The position numbers were made by a program, and so were the translations under genes. Under the pieces are notes generated by a model. It was not told the origin of the DNA and did no database searches. It saw only the letters and a list, made by a program, of their open reading frames with translations. Below are positions 24,901 to 36,900 of a stretch of DNA of 64,000 nt, in pieces (within the stretch, counting starts at the first letter, position 1; each line of letters begins with the position of its first letter). The stretch covers positions 24,277,400 to 24,341,399 of the forward strand of contig NC_088305.1 of assembly GCF_032854445.1 (NCBI RefSeq), given 5' to 3'. The DNA comes from Liolophura sinensis (Eukaryota > Mollusca > Polyplacophora > Chitonida > Chitonidae).

Positions 24901-27900
24901 AAGCCTCCCACACACCCACTACTGTGGATAGCCCCCTTAACCTCTTGCCCCCAAATAAGCCCCCTGTGGCCCACCCCTGGTCTTAATGAGCCTCTTTCAC
25001 CTTCTAGCCCCTCATTCATAGAGCATACACGCATTCTCTATTTAGGCTGCCAGGTCTAAACACAGATCCCGAGTTGGAATTCCAAGAAAAGAAAACTTGG
25101 TCCTAGCCACAGACTATCTTAGCCGGTCTTGATAGGGAGCCAGAAGTAGCCCTGTTTATCAAAGCTGAGTAGAGCTACAGTTAGTGGGGAGGGCAACAGA
25201 AATAGACTGGCTGCTCCCTGCAAACTAGGTTACATAAACAACCTGGAGGGGAGAGAAGATTGGTGTGACCTGAGATAAACCCTTTCTCTCACCCCACCCC
25301 ACCCCACTTACCTCTCATTTTGTACCTGCCCTTCACCTTTTCAGTTTAAGTTTTTGTATCTTACAAAAACACATTACCAATGTGTGTGTGTATATGTATA
25401 TATTCTTATGTAGCCTTTGGTGTTATCTTGCATATTGAATATATACAGAAGTCGCTTTCTGCTTTGAGCCACTAGTATTCCTCTCTGAGCAGGATGTTGG
25501 ATCCAGTCAGGGAGTCAGTGACCTCCATATCGTACCAAAACACAGGTGTGTGCAGTAAGATACAGGGTACCCAGTATCTATGGCGATATTGGTTACTAAC
25601 AAGGAAACAAGTATGTGGACATGTAAATTAGTTATTACACCATCCCGGTCCAACAGTTATCTTCATCAGACAAGACATTCCTAACACTGCTGTTTACGCT
25701 GATGTCAAATGACAAATGTTCAACAATTCCTTCAACAGAACTATACAATCTCTTTTAATGAAATCTTTCTCTCTAATCTTGTGGCAGGAGCCAAAGAGTC
25801 CATTCCTTAAGATGCAGACATCCTTATCAAGTTCAACTTCTAGGTCAAGGTCAAACAAAATTCTCCAGATCACATGACAAGCGCATGGTCATCACATGAT
25901 CATCAACTCATCTACATCACAGCCTAGCTTGTAGAGTTGTTTCATATCAAAGAGTTGGTTCTAAGCTGATGTAATCTGAACAGGGCTCCCCCTAACCATA
26001 CAGTCCCTGGGGGACAGCAGAAAGCACACATAGACACCAGCTATAGCTCCTCACCATGGTGTGTATGCCTTACCCCACCAGCCCCTGCCCATGTTCCACC
26101 CTGTGCCCTAACCCACTGCAGTCCTGGGCTTGTATTTATCAAGTAAGCTGAGACTTAGGCCATAAATTGCATGAGCTTAAAAAGCCAAACTCAAAACAGC
26201 AAAGTGCTCAAATTTTAGTTGGTATGATGTTCTGCAGTAAAGAACCAGTGTACAAATTTCATAGTGTACAAATTTCCTAATGTACAAAGTTCCTAGAGCA
26301 AAATCTTTAAATTTTAGCTGTTATAATTTTTCTTAGGATGCCTGATAAATATGAGCCTTAGCCTGTTCCTCAGTGACTTGTTCCTCAAAACAATTCTAAC
26401 ATACTCCATGATCAAATCCACTAGAATCAAGGTGTACATTTACGACAAGTGTAACTATGACAACTTGCTTATTTACTGATTTTGCTAATATTGCTTGAAA
26501 ACATGTGATATAAATGCAAATATTATAGCAGATATATTAATCTCTAGGATAATGAAATTCTTCAACCTTTTTGCACATTTGAAATTCAAGCATATTCTGA
26601 AGGCATTATTCTGTGTTGACTGATAAAATTGTACTTCTTGTGAAATCTGGACACTGGTCAATCCAACGGATGTACTTTTCCCTATAGCATAAAAATGTGG
26701 ATAAATTGCACTGGAACTTGCTCTTTCATATGCAAAAGGCTGAGGAATTAGGGTACTTAATTTTTTATCACCTTAATCCTGTTAGTTCTTCTAATTTTTT
26801 TTTTTAGGCTTCCGCTCATGTTGAAAACTGTCTTCTATTTTCTATCTTCTACAGAGGTCTTCATGAACAAAAGACAGGCAATCCACACCTGTCTGGCTGA
26901 ACAGTTCCTAAAATTGTTATTTCCTATGTTACAAGGTCAAAATTTTGCTTGACAATGTAAATTGTGGGTAAGATATTGCACAACAAATTTCAGCTAAAAT
27001 AACAGAAAGGAACATACCCCATTTTGTCTAATTTTTGGGGGGCCTGGTTTGCTCTTTTTAGCCAGTATACACGTAAGTGTAGCAGGAAAATTTATTTCCT
27101 TTTTTTCTCACATGGTTAGACCATTTATGAACAACATACTCATATCTTTAGTTTTCCAAAAAGCTGGAAAAGAAATGTAATATTCTGCTTCCAGCAGTAT
27201 TAATTTCTGTCTCAAAAATTAGGAGAATTAGGGTACAAAATTTAATGATTGAAGTTTTCGACTTTAAGTCTGTTAAGATCGCTTTGTGATCACTGTCGCA
27301 GGTGAACACTTACTTAAACAGTCTACAATAATGACTTTCTGCACTTTAAGTTGAAGTCAAAGCTGTTTAGCAGCTATCCCAACAGATGAACACTTACTCA
27401 CCCAGTCTACAATAATGACTTTCCGCAGTTTAAGTTGAAGTCGCAGTTGTTTAGCAGCTATCCCAACAGATGAACACTTATTTACCCAATCTACAATAAG
27501 AACTTTCTGCAGTTTAAGTTGAAGTCGCAGCTGTTTAGCAGCTATCCCAACAGATGAACACTTACTTACCCAGTCTACAATAAGTACTTTCTGCAGTTTA
27601 AGTTGAAGTCGCAGCTGTTTAGCAGCTATCGCAATGGAATTAAAATAACAAAAACCCCTGAAACACAACAAATAAAACCTTATATACAAACAACCAAGAA
27701 TAACATCTAAACAAAAGAAAATTGTAAAATAAGAAAGAAAAATCATCCAAAATATTTCTTACAACTTCAAAAATACCGGTAAAATTTGGGGAAAACAATG
27801 AACTTTATTATACTCTATCATTAAAGAGGTTATTTTTGGCCAAAAAATTCCTATTCGCCAATCAACTCATTTTTTTATTATTTACCAATAATAAATCAAT

Positions 27901-30900
27901 TACCTTTCAGAAATGATCAGATTTCTACCTGCAATATCAATAGTCTAGAAATGATTCTAAATTTTGAAAATGTCACTCAAGCCCAGATGAGGCTGATATT
28001 TAGGCAAGGTATTTATTTCAGCTATTGTACAATAATAGCAAAAATTCTGTTGGATTTATGCTGTCAAAATATTTCCAGTATAATCTCTGTACCGGATGCA
28101 GCTGATTTTCCTGAGCATTGTGATCACTTCATTGACTACTTATCCTTTATGGGTTATCTTCACCACTACATAGGGGTAGTGCCAAGCACTGGGTGTTTGG
28201 TGACCAGTCACACTGTGTACTTACATAGCTTGTTGGGCCTCAGCGTGGTGGCCTGGGGGTCGTACTAACGCCATGCCATTCTGTAACAGACACAGTAACC
28301 TGTCATCATGTGATGAAGGGGTCGGTAATGGGCCGTCTCCTGCTACCCTACCTCTCAGGGGTTGGGACAGTTGCGGGGACAGCACTACTGATTGCGTTGT
28401 TGCTTTTTGCATGGCTGAATGTAAGTAGCTTCACTTTTCAAACTGCACGATGCTTTACATTGTTTATATATACTGATGTATTTTTTGATTGGACTCTGAG
28501 GTACAAGTTTCCTATATACTGTTTTCTTTGTGAAGGCCTTGAGGAAGAACAGTTTCTTTGAAAGATATTATCATTATATGATGATGGTGATGACGACGAC
28601 GACGATGATGATGACTTGTGGTGATGACGCTAATGACGTTCATGGTAAAAAACATGCATTGATATGATGATAAGGATGTTGGCAATTATGATGACAGTGG
28701 CTGTGATGAAGCTTAAGAAGCTGATGAAGGTAATGAAGATGATAATGGCTATAACAGTGAAGTTAGTGGTCAAGGTGTTGATGATTATGTTGCAACTTAC
28801 AATAAAAATGCCAGGTAGGTGGTCCTGAAGATGATAGTGATGGTCCCAATTATGATGTTTGTAAGGACAGTTTAAGTAGCAATGAAAAGAACGGTAGTGC
28901 AGGTGATGATAATAATGTCAGGAATGCTAATGATGGTGCTAGTAATGCTAAGGATGGTGCTAGTAATGCTAATGATGGTGCTAGTAATGCTAATGACATT
29001 AAAGTCATGATAATAGGAGATGACGAACACAGAGATGATGTTGATAGTGATAATGGAAAAGAAACCACTGACAATAGCAAAAACAACTAATAATTTAACC
29101 TGAGTTATTCAGGAAAAGGAGTGGAAACAGACCTCCACCCTCAGTCATTTTTTCTGATGTTCATGTTATTTCAATAAAACAATTTTTTATATGGAATTCT
29201 TTCGAGGCCACGGAATCCGCCTTTTTAAAACAACGTGAAACATGATGTCTTGTCACTTGTGCCCCGACACATGTATGATTAAATGTCACACCAAGGCTCG
29301 GCCGATAAGCGGGAACAGCTGCGTGTTCAGGTAACAGAGATAACGTGCAACGCAATGATCAAAGTTGATAACAACGGTGGTGCTTAATGTTGTCTCAATG
29401 TGAGTGATGTTTCTTACTCCAGCTGCAATATATCCCTTATGCAACATCATAGACAAAAATTTATCCTCTTCAAACTTCTTGTGGGATCCCATATCTGTAC
29501 ATGTTTAGCTTTCTGAAGGTGACTGCAGAAGCTTTGCTTGATTCTGGTGTATTCATCCACCATAATAGAGCCACAAGATTTTTTTGTTAAGCTTGATCCA
29601 TTTGTTATCAGAAAAAACTGAAGTGTAAGCATCAAATGTATTATGGGCCTTTGTGGGCTTCTGGAGGTGCATTTTAACAGGCTAAACCTTAGCAGAAATA
29701 CAGTATGGTATTGTCATTTCTTTGACAGCGGTAGATCCAGGATCAATCCTGGGTCAAGTCACATCTAAGACCTTAAAAGAGGAAGTTGTAACTTCCTCTT
29801 CTTGGCGTTTAGCATGAAGGGGATAGTGCAACGACTGGTTGACCCATATCAGTATAATGGCTTGGGCGGGGCAGCTCACTTACCATCGATAAGTCCTCTC
29901 AGTGAAGCAGCAATAGATAAAAGAGCGGTGGAAATCCATCCCGCTACAAGGAGGCACATTACATGCACTCTAAGGATTCCTTCTGAAAATCGTTAAGCAC
30001 GACGTTAACCCCCAAACACTCACTCACTCACTCACTCACTCACTCACACTCTTTTTTTGACAGTGGATTGTTTCAACACATGTTAGTGCTCTCTCAGAGT
30101 GTTAATTACACCTGGAATGAACAGGGCTGCTCTTACCTTCAGCTCTCCCATGGCTACCCTCATCGACAGTTCAATTACACAGCCCGCAGCCTGCAAACAA
30201 ACAAACAAAAACATTTTTATTTACTTGATTATTTATTTTACTTATTTATTTGACTGGGGTTTTACGCCGTACTCAAGGATATTTCACTTATACGACGGTG
30301 ACCAGCATTATGGTGGGTGGAAACCGGGCAGCGCTCGGGGGAAAGCAACGACCATCCCCAGGTTGCTGGCAGACCTTCCCACGTACGACCAATTAATTCG
30401 ATTAGTATTCATAGGCAAAGCTGTCAACGGGTGGACAAAAGGAAATGATATAGACATGCCACAGAAGCATTAACATGAAACATGATAAGTCAAATTTATA
30501 CAAAGAAATATTTTGCATGATATTGAGTTAGTGTGCACAAATCTTACAAAATAATGAGGAAAACATTAAAAACGGAAGACTTCCCTGCATTTTAACAATT
30601 TCATCTGTTTAAGCCATGGTGCTAGGGAGTGGGTAATTCGCTACTATTTATGCATTTACATGAATGGTTAGAATAAAACCTGACTGACAAAAGGCCGTAT
30701 TTCACAGGTTACATGTGAGCATTTGCCAGCTATCACACTGTCATCACTCCCACGGCATGTCTGCTTTTTCTCTCCATGCTGTACGTCTTAATTATATTCA
30801 CAAAGAATAAAACTTGATAGTTAACTTGATATTTGCTAATTTCTCATTTCCATCCAAACTTTACGAGACAAACAGGTTCTCACCATCCGGGCAGCATTTG

Positions 30901-33900
30901 AAGTGTGGAAATCATTCCAGACCGTGTCCGAATCCACCCCGACACCACCACACGGCAGTAGGCAGAACCTCATCGGTAAGCCTTCTGTAACCAATAGCAA
31001 CAGTAAAGTTAGTGAATGACAACCCCCCTCCCCCCCAATATCCTAGTAAAATAGTCATTAAGCCAGCACACTATACATGACATGACGCCAGTCTCTGTAT
31101 ACTCATCACAATATGATATCACACTATAGTCATATTGATTTATCTATTTCTGACGTTTGCAGGGGTGAGCATTTGAGTGAGCGAGTAGTGTTAAGGCAGT
31201 TAAAGAATACACTCTAAATTCAGGTAATCTTTCTTCTTTTCTGATGATTTTACAGAAAATAACTTTCAGTATTTTCGACATGTGACATATACAAAAAGGG
31301 AAAGGTCACTATTTTATCCTACATTAAACACTTTGTATGGCACATCAAAAACTGCCAAAAAAAAAACTATTTATTTATTTATTTGATTGGTGTTTTGCAC
31401 TGTACTCAAGAATATTTCACTCAATAACTAGGAGTATATGTCTGCTTTGGTCAAAGACATTATTTACGACATCACAGAAACATGGGCGCCATTTCATGTG
31501 GCCGCTTTGGCGATCAAAAAACACTTACCTAAAAGTTTTGAGTCGAGTTTCTGTCTATGGAGTGGATTTGTCCCATAAAGTAGCGAGTAAGCCTCCCCGT
31601 GACATGACTGTAACTCTTCTAAAGTAGCTTTCCGAGATTTCACTCGCTGAGAACAAAAGATCATTATATATATGAACACAGTTTTGGCAGCTGACTCCAT
31701 TACATTAACTTTCATTGCAGTAAGTGGGAAGGTCTGCCAGCAACCTGCGGATGGTTGTGGGTTTCCCCTGGGCTCTGCCCGGTTTCCTCCCACCATAATT
31801 CTGGCCACCATAGTATAAGTGAAATATTCTTGAGTACGGCGTAAAACACCAATCAAATAAATAAATAAATAACTTCATTAAAAAGTTCTTAACTTATTAC
31901 TTCTTGCATTTTATTTGACTGAGGCTTTATGCTGTATTCCAGAATATTTCTTTCAAACCAGATATTGAGAGACTGGGATAAACCACCACCACCAATTCCA
32001 AGGTATCTCTACTGGGGCAATAACTGCAGGAAAATGAGCTATCTAACTTTTGCCACAGGAAATAGCACATGAGGAGACAAAATTTTTGGACAAATAAAGT
32101 AATTACATTACACTTTTCCCAGATATGACCTTAAATCAGATGTGACACAAAATTAAAATGATAACGGCAAACTGGTGAAAGGTTACGAATGAGCATTTCA
32201 AGATACTGGTCCCAAGATCTGCTATGAATTTCTGTCTGCTGGAGTCATTGATTGGTCTCAGCACATTCTAGGTTGTTTGATACACTATAAATTTCTGTCT
32301 GCTGGAGTCACTGATTGGTCTCAGCACATTCTAGGTTGTTTGATACACTATACATTTCTGCACTGTTTTTTTTTTTTTTTTGCCTGGTTAAAATATTTTG
32401 GCTGCATAAGGATGGGTTTACAAATTTACAACATCAACAGTAGAGAAAATCAATGTGCTCATGAAATCTTTACATCTCTCAACTCTGGCACAGCACTATC
32501 TTACTAGAGAGTGGAGAGCAAGGGGGACAACTCACCTCACACCTGTTGACCAGTTCTGTTTCTTGAAGTCGAGCCCAGATGCTCTGTAAACGTCCAGCGT
32601 GTTCTGGATGACTTGTGTTGTTCAGACATGTGCACTGATGTTTCTGCATGATTGAATCATACGCCAGCCCTGCAAACAACGCAAACACGCAAACACTTCA
32701 GTTCTTCATGCATTTCACCGACGTTAAAACCATGATCATTCCATTCATACAGTTTACCACTGTTTGCTTTCGCGAAACTACATGTGATGTATTTACCATA
32801 GCATTGGTGGCCATGGTAGTTATAAAAGCCCTTGAAGTTCAATGGTGAACTTCGTGAAACATACGCATATCTGCGGTACAGAGTCAATTGGAGGAAATCA
32901 GGTCAATATGATCTTTCTTTCACATTTCGGTTTATAGGTATCACCAACAGAATTCATCTGCTGTGAGGTAGTACCCCACTATACCCACCCACCTGCTGTG
33001 AACTAGTACCCCACAATACCCACCCACCTGCTGTGAAGTAGTACCCCCATACTCACCCACCAGCTATGAACTCATACCCCATACCAACCCACCTGCTATA
33101 GGCTAGTACCCCATACCTACCCACCTGCCGTGAAGTAGTACCCCCATATCCACCCACCTGCTGTGAAGTAGTACCCTCCATACCCACCCACCTGCTGTGA
33201 AGTAGTACCCCATACCCACCCACCTACTGTGAACAAGTTGCCCCATACCCACCCACCTGCTGTGAACTAGTACCCCCATACCCATCCACCTACTGTGAAT
33301 AAGTAGCCCCATACCCACCCACCTGCTATGAACTAGTACCCCTCATACCCACCCATCTCCTGTGAAGTAGTACCCATCATACCCACTCAACTGCTGTGAA
33401 ATAGTTCCCCTCATACCCACCCACCTGTGAAGTAGTACCCCCATACCTACCCACCTACTGTGAAGCAGTACCCCCATACCCACCCACCTGTTGTGAAGTA
33501 GCACCCCACTATACCCACCCAACTGCTGTAAAGTAGTACCCCCCTCTCCTCCTGTACTCACCTGTTGTGAAGGTGTATCTGACCGGACTGCTCTCTTGCG
33601 TCTGCTGTGGTGGGATAGAGAACATAACCAATGGGCTGGACTGTGTGCGGGACAACGGTCGGTGGTGATGTGTTCCTTTCTGTCGTATTTTCAGTATTTC
33701 TCGCTGTTGTACTAGGAATGCTTCCCTCTCGTGTTGCTGCTTCTCCAGGTCACTCGACTGATCGTCGTCCATCTTGTCTTCCTTCCCGCTCACCACCTCA
33801 CTTGATTCTTGTTCCCGCGTTTCTTTCATTTCCTGACATGAAATAAGGATGGCAAGGATTGTAGTATTATTGTCGGGACTGGATTTCTCTGGGCATACCC

Positions 33901-36900
33901 ACGATTCTAGCACAGAAAGTTAAGGTTGACAACTCAGGGTTTTGAAGTGGTAACCTCAAGAGTCCAGAACTTATTCACTAGTAACATCATGTCCAGACCA
34001 CATAAAAACTTCAAAAAACATACAAAAAAACATGACTTATAATCATTATGTCCCCAAAAGTATCACTTTCTACCCAACTTCAAAACAGTTGACAAAACAT
34101 CTCCTGTAACAAGCTTGATGGTTAGCATCCTTAGCTTTGCATCCATTGATGCAGTTTTCATCTTGACACAAAGCTGGTTGACAACAAACAATTTGACACA
34201 TCTCGAGTTTGTGCACGTGTTTTATCTGGCTGTTTGTCAGTTTGTTGTTGGTCAGCGTGTTTGTCCAGATGATGGTCAACATGTTTGTCCAGATGATGTT
34301 CAACGTGTTTGTCCAGATGTTGGTCTGCGTGTCTGTCCAGGTGATGGTCTGCATGTTTGTCCCTATGTCGGTCTGCATGTTTGTCCAAATGTTTGTCAGC
34401 GTGCTTGTCCAAATGTTTGTCAGCGTGTTTGTCCAGATGTTGGTCTGCGTGTCTGTCCAGGTGATGGTCTGCATGTTTGTCCAAATGTTTGTCAGCGTGC
34501 TTGTCCAAATGTTTGTCAGCGTGTTTGTCCAGATGTTGGTCTGCATGTTTGTCAGCGTGTTTGTCCAAATGTTTGTCAGCGTGTTTGTCCAGATGTTGGT
34601 CTGCATGTTTGTCTAGATGTTGGTCTGCATGTTTGTCAGCGTGTTTGTCCAAATGTTTGTCAGCGTGTTTGTCCAGATGTTGGTCTGCATGTTTGTCTAG
34701 CTGTTGGTCTGCATGTTTGTGTCACTCTCTGTGCTGGAGACTCACCTGTGCTAATTTGGCCTCCGTTTCTTCATCCACATTCTCCATGTGAGTTTTACTT
34801 GTCGCTCTCTGTAACACTGTGTGTCGGATTTGCTACAACAACGAAAACAAATTATCAGGCACTCGTATTAAAATCATGGAAAAGCTGGAAAAAATAAGTT
34901 CTAGATGCAATGTTTCAAACATGTAGTTTGAAAAAATATCACAGCCCCAGCCCCCATCATTAAAACCCAGCCCCCATCATTCCTTTCAATCATTTAAAGA
35001 AAGTAGGTGCATGCGTATATACTGTGCAAATGTACATATTTATTTATTTGATTGGTGATCTAGATGTCATACAAAAATGGCAGCCTGCTGCATGTCTATA
35101 TCACAAGGACATTAGATGAAGCCCTTATGGCTCAGGAGTTAGTGGTCTTCAGATCTGTACACCTACATACAAATACTGTTCGTCACTTTCCTCTAGGTTT
35201 CAGTTTCAAATCTAAATGTGCATCTACTTTCCGTTTTCTGTATTAATCTCACCTGTTTTACATACATTTTCTGTTTCCAGCCACTCACTCGTTTTAGATC
35301 ACTTTTTTGTTCCCGGCCACTCGTCCATGTTAGATACATTTTCTGTTTCCACTCACTTGTTTTAGATACATTTTCTGTTTCTGACCACTCACCCATTTTA
35401 AATACATTTTCTGTTTCCACTCACTCGTTTCCAAATACATTTTCTGTTTCTGGTCACTTACCCATTGTAGAATACATTTTCTGTTTCCAGTCACCCACCT
35501 GTTTTAGATACATTTTCTGTTTCCGGCCACTCACCTATTCAAGATATATTTTTTGTTTCTGGCCACTCACCTGTCTTAGTTACATTTTCTGTTTCCGGCC
35601 ACTCACCTGTTCTAGATACATTTTTTGTTTCTGGCCACTCACCTGTCTTAGTTACATTTTCTGTTTCCGGCCACTCACCTGCATGTTCTGGGTTCCCGTT
35701 TTTTTTTTTCTCCAGCCACTCACCTGTTTTATATACATTTTGCATTTCCTGCCACTCACCTGTTTTAGATACATTTTCTGATTTTCTTTTATCATCTGCT
35801 CTTGCTGCTGTTTCTGTTGCTGCTGCTGCTGTTGTTGTTGTTGTATGAGTAAACCCGGTGACTGTAACAGCGGGTGCCCCAGAGGTAAGGGTGCTGACTG
35901 GGTACGCCCCAGGGGGCGATGTCTGGAAAAACAACAACAACAGCCACTCACATAGGTGAACTGGACATACCCTTTGTCACCTACAGTTTGGCATGTCGCC
36001 TTTCCGGAACACATAAAGGCCATGACATGATACTTTTTGATGCCAACCTAAAGATTCTCTAACAAGAAATTAATGAAAATTCACTCTTAAGTGGCCCTAA
36101 AATGTGAATGAATCCCTTGAGAAAAACTAACATTTAGGTGAAACACAGCAAATCTGATCTCAGCTTTGACACCATACATTTAAGAGACACAGAATCAAGC
36201 TGATTTAGTTCCTTTTTTAAAAAATTAGCTTTTCCAAAAAATTAGACTGATCAAAAATCATAAACCAAAGACATCTTATGCACCTGCACCCTACTTCAAT
36301 TGCATGGGACATTGGAAACATGAATTCAATCACGATGCAATGTTCTCAGAATACCCTCCATCCCCCTAAAAAAACATGGCTCCCTCCCCTTCCTCTATCG
36401 AGTTTTAATCCCCTGGATAAGACAGTTGATGAAAATTCATCAGAAATCATATTTGACCTGCAGCAAGCATTGAGGAGTCCATTAGACATTTGGCCAAAAC
36501 ACTGGGCATGGTTTCAAAATGCAATCAAAAAGACACTTGACTGTAACCCCCATGACAGCATACATTTATTACAAGTTGCCATGGTAATGACAGTCTTTAA
36601 TTGTTTATAGCAGATTAAACTGATTGTACATGTACGTACCATAGCAAACTATCTTTACCATGTTTTAAAGCATGTAGTCACAATCAATTTAAGTCTACGA
36701 TGACACTAGTCTGCCTCGGTAGTTCGTGTCACCTACAGTCCAAGATCATGTGATCAATATATGTTGTCATATATTTACAATCAAGTAAACATCATGATCA
36801 AGTCATCATGTACAACTGTCGTTATTATCAACTGAAGGTCACCATTAAGTCATCATTGTAACCATGTACAATCAACTGTATCCCATGACCAGATCTCCAA

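Noticed and set aside
28805-29090. + strand Asp/Asn-rich open frame ending in TAA near 29090
   Set aside because: No start codon after the upstream stop, low-complexity GAT and 21-base repeats, within an HDAC intron.
34115-34897. Long open frames on both strands (up to about 260 codons) rich in Cys/Val or Asp/Lys/His
   Set aside because: They are produced by a 12-base tandem unit without stops in any frame, inside an HDAC intron. There is no splice or family support.
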